Assembly (NCBI GenBank): GCA_021325365.1
Contig: JAJPHF010000016.1
Coordinates: 200,519 to 264,518, forward strand
Direction: 5' to 3'
Source of the DNA: Pseudomonadota bacterium
GTDB taxonomy: Bacteria > Chloroflexota > UBA6077 > JAJPHF01
DNA length: 64,000 bases
In this document: in pieces, positions 31,227 to 39,442 of the stretch
Numbering within the stretch: position 1 is the stretch's first letter
How the letters are laid out: each line of letters starts with the position of its first letter
Notes under the pieces: model-generated
What the model was told of the DNA's origin: nothing
The model's input: the letters and a program-made list of their open reading frames with translations, nothing else
The model's database searches: none
Program-made: the position numbers and the translations under genes

Positions 31227-32336
31227 ATGGCGCACGGCAACCAGCAGCGTGGGCCGGGCGTCCGCCCCCTGGGGCGGCGCCGCTTCCTCCAGATCACGGC
31301 GGCGGGCCTGGGCGCCGTCGCGCTGATGCGCACGACGGACGGCCGCGTGGCGCACGCCCAGTTCGACGAGCTGTACCGGCTCGCGCGGGCTGAGGGCCAG
31401 CTCAACCTCTATGGTGGCGGCCCCACGGCGCCGTTCGAGGCCTCGGGGCGCCAGTTCACCGCGGCCTTCCCCGGCATCACCGTGAACGTCACCGGTGGCT
31501 TCAGCAACGTGCTCGCGCCCGAGATCGACCGCCAGATCGCGGCCGGCAGCGTCGAGTGCGACGTCACGGTACTGCAGACGTTGCAGGACTTCGAGCGCTG
31601 GAAGCAGCAGAACGCCCTCCTGCCGTTCCGGCCGGACGGCTTCGACCAGATTCCCGATGGCTTCAAAGACCCCGACGCCACGAGCGTCGGCCTCCGCGTC
31701 GGCGCGGTCGCCTTCGCCTACAATCCCGACCGGCTGCCGGAAGACGTCGTCCCGGCCACTGCCCAGGACTTCCTCGACCCGCAGCTCGGCGGCCTGTGCA
31801 TCACCTGCTATCCCCAGGACGACGACCTGACGCTCTACCGCTACACCACGATCGTCGACAAGTACGGCTGGGACTGGATGGACGCCTTCATGGTGAACCG
31901 CCCCCAGTTCATCCGCGGCCACCTCGGCGTCGTCCGCGAGATCATGGCCGACCGCGCGGGCGTCTCCTTCGATTCCACGCTCAGCTCGACGCTCGGGGCG
32001 CAGGCGAACGGCGGGAACATCACCCTGGTCATCCCGGAGGCGGACGGCATGCCGATCTGGGCGCAGGGCGCCGGCATCTTCCGGGCCGCCCCCCACCCGA
32101 ACGCCGCGAAGCTCTACGTGAGCTGGCTGCTGAGCCGCGACGAGCAAAGCCACCTGCCGCCCGGCAACTGGCCGGTGCGCCAGGACGTGCCGCCACCGGC
32201 CGGCTTCAGGCCCATCCTGGAGTACAACGTGCTGAACGGCTACCGCGACTTCGTGATCGACGAGCCGCGCCTCGAAGACCTCCGCCGCCGCTTCGAGGGC
32301 TACGTCGGCCCCGTCCGCGGCGAGCCCGTCATCTAA
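31227..32336 (+). CDS. Tat-exported extracellular solute-binding protein, family 1 type
   Basis: 369 residues from the ATG at 31227 (CGGAGG upstream). The Tat signal is RRRFLQITAAGLGAVAL (twin Arg followed by RFLQ). The mature domain (LARAEGQLNLYGGGPTAPFEASGRQFTAAFPGITVNVTGG) is a type-II periplasmic-binding fold like ferric-iron or putrescine-type binding proteins. VAFAYNPDRLPEDVVPATAQDFLDP and KLYVSWLLSRDEQ are typical further segments. No iron-ligand Tyr pair is obvious, so the ligand is open. It precedes the SsuABC-like transporter by 330 bases containing a repeat array. Confidence 0.85.
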   Translation: MAHGNQQRGPGVRPLGRRRFLQITAAGLGAVALMRTTDGRVAHAQFDELYRLARAEGQLNLYGGGPTAPFEASGRQFTAAFPGITVNVTGGFSNVLAPEIDRQIAAGSVECDVTVLQTLQDFERWKQQNALLPFRPDGFDQIPDGFKDPDATSVGLRVGAVAFAYNPDRLPEDVVPATAQDFLDPQLGGLCITCYPQDDDLTLYRYTTIVDKYGWDWMDAFMVNRPQFIRGHLGVVREIMADRAGVSFDSTLSSTLGAQANGGNITLVIPEADGMPIWAQGAGIFRAAPHPNAAKLYVSWLLSRDEQSHLPPGNWPVRQDVPPPAGFRPILEYNVLNGYRDFVIDEPRLEDLRRRFEGYVGPVRGEPVI

Positions 32337-32362
32337 CCCGCGCCCGCGCGGCCCGCGCGTTC

Positions 32363-32500
32363 GTGTAGGGACGCTGCCTGCTGCGCCCGGCCGGGTCGTC
32401 CCCCGGCCCGATGTAACGGCGCCCCTGGCCACGCCTTGCCGGGTTGGTACTCGACCCGGTGTACGGGCGCTGGCCGCCGCGGCCTGCCGGCCCCCAACCC
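32363..32500. repeat. Degenerate ~45-bp tandem repeat array (three units)
   Basis: Units begin TGTAGGGACGCTGCC, TGTAACGGCGCCCC and TGTACGGGCGCTGG, each followed by GC-rich sequence ending CCGG. A related three-unit array is at 43275-43407. It fills most of the 329-base gap between two binding-protein genes; no gene is visible. Confidence 0.75.
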
Positions 32501-32665
32501 GCCCGGTTTCGCGGCGCCGCTGGCCGCGCCCGGGCTGGCAGGCGCGTACCCCCACGGCCCGGGCTGGCCGCCAGACATTGACAGTTCGCGCGGGGTCGGA
32601 TAAGCATTAACCAAGCAGACACGCGGCCCCATGGGCGGTCGTCCACCAAGAAAGGAGCCCTCCTC

Positions 32666-33796
32666 ATGCCGCTACCAGCCCCGGGCGTCCGGCGAGCGCT
32701 CCCGGCACTGGCGCTGGCGACCACCCTGCTCGCCAGCTGCGCCGGCGGCGCACGGCCCGCCGCGGGCGGCAGCCCGGCTCAGGACGGAGCATCCGCTCCG
32801 GCGCCCGCCAGCGGCGGCGCGGCCCAGGCGCCTGCCGCGCCCGTTAAGGTCATGATCGCCCAGGCGGTGGACAACCTGGCCTTCGCCCCCGTCTACGTCG
32901 CCCGCGCCAAGGGGTACTTCACCGAGGAGGGCGTGGACGCCGACGTGACGGTCGTCGAGGGCGGTAACGCCGCCACCCAGGCGGTGGTGGGCCGCAGCGC
33001 CCAGCTTGCGCTCTCCGACTCGGGCGAGGTCACCCAGGCGAACGACAAGGGCGTGAACCTGGAGAGCGTGGCGACGGTCATGGGCAAGCTCACCATGAAC
33101 CTGGTCATGCGCAAAGACCTGGCCAGCCAGTTGAACCTCACCCGCCAGTCGCCGATCGCCGACCGGCTGCGCGCGCTCAAGGACCGCACCATCGGCATCA
33201 CCTCGCCCGGCGCGGCCACCGAGGTGTTCAGCAGCTACTATCTGCGCGTCGAGGGCTTCGATCCCGACCGCGACGCCAAGATGGTCGCCGTCGGCGGCGG
33301 GCCGTCGCTGCTCGCGGCGCTGAAGCAGGGCCAGATCGACGCCTTCATGCTCTCGCCGCCGGTGCCCGAGACGGCCGTGGCCGACGGCTATGGCACCCTC
33401 CTCGTGTCGGCCTCGCAGGGCGACGTGCCGCAGCTCAACGAGTTCGCCTACGAGGTGCTCTACGCGCGCAAGGACTACGTCGACCAGAACCGCGACACCG
33501 TGCGCCGCGTCGCCCGCGCCATCGCCCGCGGCAACAACTTCACCCTCGATCACACCACCGCCGCCCGCGACATCATGCCGAGCTTCTTCAAGGTGAAGCC
33601 GGAGCTGTTGAGCGAGGCGATGGACTTCCTGGTGCCCGCGGTGCCGCGCGACGCGCTGGGCACCGAGGCCGCCTGGGCGAAGGCGGTCGAGATCCACCAG
33701 CAGGCCGGCATGATCTCCAAGCAGCTTGACAGCCGCGAGGGCGTCCTCTGGACCAACGAGTTCCTGCGCGACGTGAACGGGCTGAGCGACCGGTGA
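32666..33796 (+). CDS. ABC transporter substrate-binding lipoprotein, SsuA/NMT1-like
   Basis: 376 residues. The lipobox LLASC is near residues 22-26, then an Ala/Gly/Pro linker, and the NMT1-type domain (KVMIAQAVDNLAFAPVYVARAKGYFTEEGVDADVTVVEGG; IGITSPGAATEVFSSYYLRVEGFDPD; QGQIDAFMLSPPVPETAV). It captures the solute for the ATPase and permease encoded next. The stop overlaps the ATPase GTG by four bases. AAGGAGCC precedes the ATG. Substrates of relatives include sulfonates, nitrate and pyrimidine precursors. Confidence 0.92.
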   Translation: MPLPAPGVRRALPALALATTLLASCAGGARPAAGGSPAQDGASAPAPASGGAAQAPAAPVKVMIAQAVDNLAFAPVYVARAKGYFTEEGVDADVTVVEGGNAATQAVVGRSAQLALSDSGEVTQANDKGVNLESVATVMGKLTMNLVMRKDLASQLNLTRQSPIADRLRALKDRTIGITSPGAATEVFSSYYLRVEGFDPDRDAKMVAVGGGPSLLAALKQGQIDAFMLSPPVPETAVADGYGTLLVSASQGDVPQLNEFAYEVLYARKDYVDQNRDTVRRVARAIARGNNFTLDHTTAARDIMPSFFKVKPELLSEAMDFLVPAVPRDALGTEAAWAKAVEIHQQAGMISKQLDSREGVLWTNEFLRDVNGLSDR

Positions 33797-34647
33797 GCCC
33801 CGACCCGATCATCCAGCTGCGTCACGTCGGCAAGACCTTCGTCTCGGCGCAGCAGCAGCCCGTCGAGGCGCTGCGCGGCGTCTCGCTCGACGTGCGGCGC
33901 GACTCGTTCGTGGCGCTCGTCGGCCCGAGCGGCTGCGGCAAGACGACGATCATCAACCTGATCGCCGGCTTCGCCCAACCCACCGAGGGCAGCGTGCTGT
34001 TCAAGGGGCGGCCGATCACGGGCGTCAACCGCGATGTCGGCTACGTGCCCCAGGAGAGCAAGCTGTTTCCCTGGCTCAGCCTGGAGCAGAACATCCTGTT
34101 CCCCCTTCAGGTGCGCGGCTACGCCCGCCAGGAGCAGCAGGCGCGGCTGCGCGAGTACCTGTCGCTGGTAGGGCTCACGGGGTTCGAGCGGGCGCTGCCC
34201 AGCCAGCTCTCGGGGGGGATGCAGAAGCGCGCGTCGATCATTCGGGCGCTGGTGTACGACGCCGACGTGCTGCTGATGGACGAGCCGTTCGGCCCGCTCG
34301 ACGCGCAGACCAAAATGGTGCTGCAGAGCGACCTGCTGCGGCTGTGGGGGCAGCGGCCGAAGACGGTGCTGTTCGTGACACACGACCTGGTCGAGGCGAT
34401 CGCGCTCTCGGACCAGATCGTCGTGATGACCCCACGTCCGGGTGAGGTGCGCGCGGTGCTCGACGTGCCCCTCGCCCGCCCGCGCGACGTGTTCAACATC
34501 CACCAGCAGGCGGGCTTCGACGCGGTGTACGCGCGGCTCTGGGGCCTCTTCCGCGACGAGCTGCTGGCCGACGACGGCACACCGCTCGACGAGGCGGCGG
34601 CCGCTGGCCGCGCTGTTCCCTCTCCCCCTGGGAGAGGGCTAGGGTGA
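33793..34647 (+). CDS. ABC transporter ATP-binding protein, SsuB/TauB-like
   Basis: 284 residues: Walker A GPSGCGKTT near 47-55, signature LSGGMQKR near 139-146, Walker B VLLMDEPFG near 157-165 and the switch His in FVTHD near 197. The long C-terminal extension is typical of nitrate/sulfonate/taurine ATPases. GTG start in a four-base overlap with the binding-protein gene. The last residues (VPSPPGRGLG) and the stop are encoded by a palindromic repeat (34617-34650), so the native end is probably shorter or was overwritten. Confidence 0.93.
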   Translation: MSPDPIIQLRHVGKTFVSAQQQPVEALRGVSLDVRRDSFVALVGPSGCGKTTIINLIAGFAQPTEGSVLFKGRPITGVNRDVGYVPQESKLFPWLSLEQNILFPLQVRGYARQEQQARLREYLSLVGLTGFERALPSQLSGGMQKRASIIRALVYDADVLLMDEPFGPLDAQTKMVLQSDLLRLWGQRPKTVLFVTHDLVEAIALSDQIVVMTPRPGEVRAVLDVPLARPRDVFNIHQQAGFDAVYARLWGLFRDELLADDGTPLDEAAAAGRAVPSPPGRGLG

Positions 34648-34650
34648 GGG
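34617..34650. repeat. Palindromic repeat at the ATPase-permease junction
   Basis: CCCTCTCCCC-CT-GGGAGAGGG then CTAGGGTGAGGG. It encodes the final codons and TGA of the ATPase gene, and its GAGGG lies seven bases before the permease ATG, acting as the permease ribosome-binding site. Confidence 0.88.
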
Positions 34651-34657
34651 CGATCCC

Positions 34658-35506
34658 ATGAGCCAGACGACGGCGGTACGCACCGAGTCCACGGTCGAGG
34701 CGCCGAGCGCCGGGGCGCCGGGCAGCGCGGCGCGCTACGCGCTGCTCACGCACGGGCTGCGCCTGGCGATCGTGGTGGCACTGCTGGCGCTCTGGCAGTA
34801 CGCCTCGGGCCGCTGGGTGGACGCCATCCTCATCTCCAGCCCGACCGAGATCGTCGCCCGCTTCGCGGAGATGATTCAGAACGGCCAGCTCTGGCGCCAC
34901 ACGCAGGTGACGTTCACCGAGATCATCATCGGCTATGCTATCGGCGCGGGGCTGGGCCTGGCGGTCGGCTTCGGGCTGGCGCAGTCGCGGCTGTGGGCCG
35001 ACGTGTTCGAGCCGATGATCCTCGGCTTCTACGGCATCCCGCGCACCGCCCTGGCGCCTCTGTTCATCATCTGGCTCGGCATCGGCATCGCGTCCAAGGT
35101 CGGCGTCGTCGCGCTGATGAGCTTCTTCCTCGTCTTCTTCAACACCTACGCCGGGCTGCGCGGCGTGGACCGCGACTACGTGAACCTGGCGCGGCTGTTC
35201 GGCGCCGACCGCTTCCACCTCATCTGGCGCGTGCTGCTGCCGGCCGCCTCGCCCACGATCCTGGTCGGCCTGAAGACCGCCGTGCCGCAGGCGGTGATCG
35301 GCGCTACCGTCGGCGAGTTCATCGCGTCCTCGGAGGGCCTCGGCTACTTCATCCGCCGCGCCGCCGGCACGTTCGACGCCGCCGGGCTGTTCGTCGGCGT
35401 GATCATGCTGCTCGTGCTGGTGCTGGTCGCCAACTGGCTGCTCGACCTGCTCGAAGCGCGGCTCATGGCCTGGCGCAGCGTCACCGCCATCGGGAACCTG
35501 GAATGA
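34658..35506 (+). CDS. ABC transporter permease, SsuC/TauC-like
   Basis: 282 residues with about six transmembrane segments: LRLAIVVALLALWQYASG, IIIGYAIGAGLGLAVGFGLA, FYGIPRTALAPLFIIWLGIGIASKVGVVALMSFFLVFFNTYAG and LFVGVIMLLVLVLVANWLL. The EAA-type coupling loop is seen as FNTYAGLRGVDRDYVNLARLFGADRFHLIWRVLLPAASP. Inner-membrane component working with the two preceding products. Its ribosome-binding site comes from the palindromic repeat just upstream. The next gene starts seven bases after its stop, which puts the amidohydrolase in the same transcript. Confidence 0.93.
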   Translation: MSQTTAVRTESTVEAPSAGAPGSAARYALLTHGLRLAIVVALLALWQYASGRWVDAILISSPTEIVARFAEMIQNGQLWRHTQVTFTEIIIGYAIGAGLGLAVGFGLAQSRLWADVFEPMILGFYGIPRTALAPLFIIWLGIGIASKVGVVALMSFFLVFFNTYAGLRGVDRDYVNLARLFGADRFHLIWRVLLPAASPTILVGLKTAVPQAVIGATVGEFIASSEGLGYFIRRAAGTFDAAGLFVGVIMLLVLVLVANWLLDLLEARLMAWRSVTAIGNLE

Positions 35507-35513
35507 GGCACCC

Positions 35514-37016
35514 ATGCGCACGCTGATCCGCGACGCGGCCATCGTCACGGTGGACGCGGCTGACACCGTGCTGCCGCGCGGCGACCTGGTGATCGAGAAC
35601 GGGCGGCTGGCCTACGTCGGCCCGCCGGACGACGCGCGCCGCCGCGAGCGCTATGATGCCGTGTTCGACGGCGCGCGTCACGTCGCCATGCCCGGCCTGG
35701 TGAACGCCCACACCCACACCTACGCCACGCTCTTCAAGGGCAGCTTCGAGCGCCTGCCGCTGGACCTCTGGCTCGTCTACATGCGCTCGCCCACCGGGCG
35801 CCTGAGCGACGAGCAGCTTTATCTCGGGTCGCTGGTGAGCGCCGTCGAGATGCTGCGCACCGGCACCACGACTTGCCTGGACCATTTCTTCGGCAACACG
35901 TCGCTGGCCTACGGCGGCATGCCGCAGGAGCTAGCCGCGATGGACGCGGCGGGCATGCGCGCGGCCGTGGCGTACGTGCTGGCCGACCTCAAGTGGGAGG
36001 ACACCCTGCCGCTCGATCCGCGGTTCGTGCAGGCGAGCGGCGGCGCGGCGGCCCAGGTCACCGGGCGCGAGACGGCCCAGGGGCTAGAGGCCGCGGCCGA
36101 GTTCTTCGCGGCCTACCAGGGACGCTACCCGCGCATCTCGCTGCTCGTCGGGCCTTCCGCCGCGCACCGTCTGAGCGACGCGATGCTGGCGGGCTGTCGC
36201 GCGCTCGCCGACCGCTTCGGCATCGGGCTGCACCTCCACGTTGGGGAGGCGAAGTCGCACGCCGTGCAGGCCCGCGAGGCGTTCCACACGACACTGGTCG
36301 GGCGGCTCGACGCGCTCGGCGTGCTCGGCCCGGACGTGTCGATGGCACACTGCGTCTGGCTCGACGACGACGAGTTCGCCCTCGCCGCCAGCCGCGGCGC
36401 CACCATCATCCACAATCCCGCCAGCAACCTGAAGCTCGGCAGCGGCGTGGCGCGCGTGCGGCGCATGCGGGAGCTGGGAGTCAACGTGGCCGTGGCGACC
36501 GACGGCCCCTGCTCCAGCGACAACTTCAACATGTTCGAGGCGCTGCGCCTCACCGCACTGCTGCACACGTCGAACCAGGTGGACTACCGCCAGTGGCCCG
36601 CGGCGCGCGACCTGCTGCGCATGGCGACGATCAATGGCGCGCGGGCGTGCGGCCTCCAAGACGAGATCGGCTCGCTGGAGGTCGGCAAGCGTGCGGACGT
36701 GGTGCTGCTGCGCCGCGACTCCTACGCCCTCGCCGCCGACAACGACCTGCCGGTGCAGCTCGTCTACTGCGAGAACGGCGCGGCGGTGGACACCGTGTTC
36801 GTGGACGGCGAGATCGTCGTGCGCGAAGGCCGCTGCACGCGCGTGGACGAGCAGGCCGTGTATCGCCAGGTCAGCGCGACCCGCGCGGCGCTGCAGCCCG
36901 GCTTCGCCGCCGACCTGGCGGCCGCCGCCGCGCTCGAGCCGGCCGTCCACGAGATGTGGCAGCGCCTCGCCGGCTGGCCCCTCCCCAGCATGGCCCCCGG
37001 CGCCTGGTTCGCCTGA
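35514..37016 (+). CDS. ATZ/TRZ-family amidohydrolase
   Basis: 500 residues. A composite beta-sandwich with a TIM barrel: MPGLVNAHTHTYATLFKG (HxH at about 65-67), HLHVGEAKSHAVQA, MAHCVWLDDDEFALAASRGATIIHNPASNLKLGSG, and VAVATDGPCSSDNFNMFEALR (terminal metal Asp). These match S-adenosylhomocysteine/5'-methylthioadenosine/guanine deaminases and chlorohydrolases. Terminal gene of the transporter operon, so it probably deaminates or hydrolyses the imported compound. A longer-than-usual C-terminal tail contains FAADLAAAAALEPAVHEMWQ. Confidence 0.9.
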   Translation: MRTLIRDAAIVTVDAADTVLPRGDLVIENGRLAYVGPPDDARRRERYDAVFDGARHVAMPGLVNAHTHTYATLFKGSFERLPLDLWLVYMRSPTGRLSDEQLYLGSLVSAVEMLRTGTTTCLDHFFGNTSLAYGGMPQELAAMDAAGMRAAVAYVLADLKWEDTLPLDPRFVQASGGAAAQVTGRETAQGLEAAAEFFAAYQGRYPRISLLVGPSAAHRLSDAMLAGCRALADRFGIGLHLHVGEAKSHAVQAREAFHTTLVGRLDALGVLGPDVSMAHCVWLDDDEFALAASRGATIIHNPASNLKLGSGVARVRRMRELGVNVAVATDGPCSSDNFNMFEALRLTALLHTSNQVDYRQWPAARDLLRMATINGARACGLQDEIGSLEVGKRADVVLLRRDSYALAADNDLPVQLVYCENGAAVDTVFVDGEIVVREGRCTRVDEQAVYRQVSATRAALQPGFAADLAAAAALEPAVHEMWQRLAGWPLPSMAPGAWFA

Positions 37017-37020
37017 CCGC

Positions 37021-37067
37021 TACGCCTCCAGCCGCCGCACCAGCGCCTCGCCGCGTGCCTGGCCGGC
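37021..37067 (-). repeat. Detached 47-bp copy of the amidohydrolase-2 gene 3' end
   Basis: Identical to 37782-37828, the last 15 codons of the minus-strand amidohydrolase gene that ends at 37781. It lies on the other side of the DUF433/DUF5615 cassette, four bases after the stop of the plus-strand amidohydrolase. Confidence 0.93.
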
Positions 37068-37138
37068 GGCGTGTCGGCTGCACCGCGACATCTCCGGCCG
37101 GTGCTAGACTGTTCCAAAGTGCCGCGAGGGATGAGGCC

Positions 37139-37408
37139 ATGAGACGACGTGAACCGGTCCTCTCAGACCGCATTGTGCGGGACCCGGAAATCCTCGTCGG
37201 CAAGCCGACCATCAGAGGGACCCGGATCCCCGTGGAGCTTGTCCTTGCCAAGCTCGCGCAAAACCCTGACTTGAACGAGCTGTTTCTCGACTACCCGCGC
37301 CTCACCGTCGACGACGTGAGGGCCTGCCTCGCGTACGCCGCGGCGCTCGTACAACGGGACAGGCCGAAGCGCCACGCCGAGCGGCGCGAGGCGGCGCCCG
37401 CCGGCTGA
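37139..37408 (+). CDS. DUF433 antitoxin (VapB-like)
   Basis: 89 residues from the ATG at 37139 (GAGGG eight bases upstream). The hallmark DUF433 core is RIVRDPEILVGKPTIRGTRIPVELVLAKLAQNPDLNELFLDYPRLTVDDVRACLAYAA; GKPTIRGTRIPV is nearly invariant in the family. A DNA-binding and toxin-neutralising protein paired with DUF5615 PIN-like toxins. The stop overlaps the toxin start (TGATG). GTGCTAGACT about 35 bases upstream may be part of the promoter. Confidence 0.92.
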   Translation: MRRREPVLSDRIVRDPEILVGKPTIRGTRIPVELVLAKLAQNPDLNELFLDYPRLTVDDVRACLAYAAALVQRDRPKRHAERREAAPAG

Positions 37409-37767
37409 TGCGGTTCCTGCTCGACGAAAGCGCGGAGTTGCGGCTGGGCGACTTTCTTCGACAATGGGGACACGACGTTACCGCCATCGCTCAGGACTAT
37501 CCGTCGAGTCTAGCTGACCGCTCGGTGCTCGAACTCGCCAACCGCGAGCAGCGAATCCTAATCACGAATGATCGGGACTTTGGCGAATTGGTGGTTCGCC
37601 ATCGGGTGCCGCACCGCGGCATCATCTACTTTCGGCTGGGCGACCAAAGCATCCGAGCCAAAGCCCTCTGGCTAGAATCGATCCTCACGAGCCATCTAGA
37701 TGATCTATCTCACCTGCTCGTGGTTACTGAGCGCGGAGTACGTGTCCGCAGGACTCAGGAGCGCTAG
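37408..37767 (+). CDS. DUF5615 PIN-like toxin
   Basis: 119 residues. PIN-like nuclease fold: MRFLLDESAELRLGDFLRQWGHDVTAI (the first acidic pair, DE, at 6-7), then ANREQRILITNDRDFGELV (ND-x-DF near 53-56) and GIIYFRLGD. These acidic residues bind metal in a putative RNase active site. Full length and intact, partnered with the DUF433 gene by a one-base overlap. The cassette sits between two convergent amidohydrolase genes and is flanked by 47-bp direct repeats. Confidence 0.9.
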   Translation: MRFLLDESAELRLGDFLRQWGHDVTAIAQDYPSSLADRSVLELANREQRILITNDRDFGELVVRHRVPHRGIIYFRLGDQSIRAKALWLESILTSHLDDLSHLLVVTERGVRVRRTQER

Positions 37768-37780
37768 CGAATGTTCGCAT

Positions 37781-39145
37781 TTACGCCTCCAGCCGCCGCA
37801 CCAGCGCCTCGCCGCGTGCCTGGCCGGCCGTGCGCACCGCGGCGGCGTCGATAGTTTGCAGCACGCCGTCCTCTAGGAGGACGCGGCCGTCCACGAGGAC
37901 GGTGCGCACGTCGGACGGGCGGGCGGTAAACACGAGGTGCGACAGCACGTCGTGGACGGCCGTGTTGTGCAGCGCGCCGGCCAGGTCCACGACGATCAGG
38001 TCGGCGCGCTTGCCCGGCTCCAGGCTGCCGATCTCCGCCTCCAGGCCGAGCGCCCGCGCGGCGTTGATCGTGGCGAGGCGCAGAACCGTCTCGGGGGGCA
38101 GCGCGGCCGGGTCCTGCGTGCGGGCGCGCTGGAACAGCGTCGCCACCTTCATGACCTCGAACATGTCCTGGCTGTTGTTGCTGGCCGCGCCGTCCGTACC
38201 GAGCGCCACGTTCACACCCGCCGCCAGCATGTCGGTGATCGGCGCGATGCCGTCGCCCAGGAAGCCGTTGCTGACGGGGTTGTGGGACACCGAGCCGCCG
38301 GCCGCCGCCAGCAGCGCGATCTCGCGCGGCGACAGGTGAACGCTGTGGGCGCAGAGCAGCCGCGGCCCGAGGGCGCCCAGCCGCTCGAACAGCGCGATCA
38401 CGCCGTCGGCGCCGTGCTCGCTGCGCGCCGCCTCCACCACGCTCGCCGCCTCGGCGACGTGGGTGCTGATGCCGATGCCGTGGGCCTGCGCGAAGGCGTG
38501 CGCCTCGCGGATCAGCGTCTCGCTGGCGTTGATCGGCGGGGTGTTCGGCCCGGTCCAGATGCCGAGCGCCCCGCTCTCGATCTCCGCGCGGTGGCCGGCG
38601 AGCAGCGCCTCGCAGGCACGCAGCCCCGCCTCGGGCGTCTCGACGACCTCGGGCGGCGCCAGCCCGCCCACGTCCATCACGCAGCGCGCCAGCACGCAGC
38701 GCACGCCCACCTGCCGGAAGCCGGCGATGGTCGCCTCGGCCAGCTCGGGCGTGCGGTTCAGGAAGTGGTGGTCCACGACTGTCGTGACGCCGCTCTGTAC
38801 CGACTCCCCCAGCCCGACGAGCGCCCCTTGCAGGCAGTCCTCCGGCTCCAGCACCCGCCCCGTCAGGTAGATCCGCCGCAACCACTCCAAGAACCCCAGC
38901 CGCTCGTAGACGCCGCGGATCAGCGTCTGGAAGAGGTGCGTGTGGGCGTTGATCAGGCCCGGCATGACCACGCCGCCACGGGCGTCCAGCCGCCGCGCCA
39001 CGGGCTCCGCCGGCGGCGCCGCGCCCGCGCGATACACCCCCCGAATGCGCGCGCTCTCCACGGCCACGCTGCCACCCGGCAGCACGTCGCCCGCCGCGTT
39101 CATCGTCACCACGGTCGCGTTTTCGATGAGCAGGTCGATGGCCAC
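37781..39145 (-). CDS. ATZ/TRZ-family amidohydrolase (copy 2)
   Basis: 454 residues: GLINAHTHLFQTLIRGVYERLGFLEWLRRIYL (HxH near 64-66), STHVAEAASVVEAA, LCAHSVHLSPREIALLAAAGGSVSHNPVSNGFLGDG, and VALGTDGAASNNSQDMFEVMKVA. A Zn- or Fe-dependent deaminase or hydrolase of the same superfamily as 35514-37016 but clearly distinct. The final 47 bases of its coding region are duplicated at 37021-37067. Its position after pyrD suggests a role in pyrimidine or related ring metabolism, for example cytosine- or triazine-like substrates, but this is inferred. Confidence 0.9.
   Translation of the reverse strand: MAIDLLIENATVVTMNAAGDVLPGGSVAVESARIRGVYRAGAAPPAEPVARRLDARGGVVMPGLINAHTHLFQTLIRGVYERLGFLEWLRRIYLTGRVLEPEDCLQGALVGLGESVQSGVTTVVDHHFLNRTPELAEATIAGFRQVGVRCVLARCVMDVGGLAPPEVVETPEAGLRACEALLAGHRAEIESGALGIWTGPNTPPINASETLIREAHAFAQAHGIGISTHVAEAASVVEAARSEHGADGVIALFERLGALGPRLLCAHSVHLSPREIALLAAAGGSVSHNPVSNGFLGDGIAPITDMLAAGVNVALGTDGAASNNSQDMFEVMKVATLFQRARTQDPAALPPETVLRLATINAARALGLEAEIGSLEPGKRADLIVVDLAGALHNTAVHDVLSHLVFTARPSDVRTVLVDGRVLLEDGVLQTIDAAAVRTAGQARGEALVRRLEA
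37782..37828 (-). repeat. 47-bp segment duplicated across the DUF433/DUF5615 cassette
   Basis: In-gene partner of 37021-37067, identical over 47 bases. The two copies bracket 714 bases that contain only the toxin-antitoxin pair. Confidence 0.93.
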
Positions 39146-39190
39146 TCGGCTTCCTCCGATCGCCGTGAGATCGTCGCGGCGCGGCTTGGC

Positions 39191-39439
39191 TCAGCGCAGG
39201 TCGAGGCGGCTCTGGATCTCCCATGGCTCGGCCACGCCGTCGGCCGGCTCGACCTCCCCGGTGGTGTCGTTCACCCGCCAGCGGCCGAGCGTGCCGGCGG
39301 CGACAACCAGTAGCCGTCGTCGGGCTCGGCGGCCAGCGTGGGGCGCATCGTGCGCGCCAACAACCGCGCCTCGGGCGGCAGCGCCCGCGCTCCACCACCT
39401 GCTCGACGGCGAGGTCCGCGGTGAGCGGCACGGCCGCAA
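39191..39439 (-). pseudogene. Frameshifted small protein gene
   Basis: Reading three frames in turn on the minus strand gives a coherent sequence. It starts PLTADLAVEQVVERGR, continues PPEARLLARTMRPTLAAEPDDGYW, and ends LVVAAGTLGRWRVNDTTGEVEPADGVAEPWEIQSRLDLR. It has two shifts and no single open frame longer than the last third. The pieces fit an intact ancestral protein of about 80 residues, unrecognised. It lies between pyrD and the amidohydrolase gene; its 5' end is six bases from the pyrD stop. Sequencing or assembly indels are an alternative explanation. Confidence 0.55.
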
Positions 39440-39442
39440 CGA

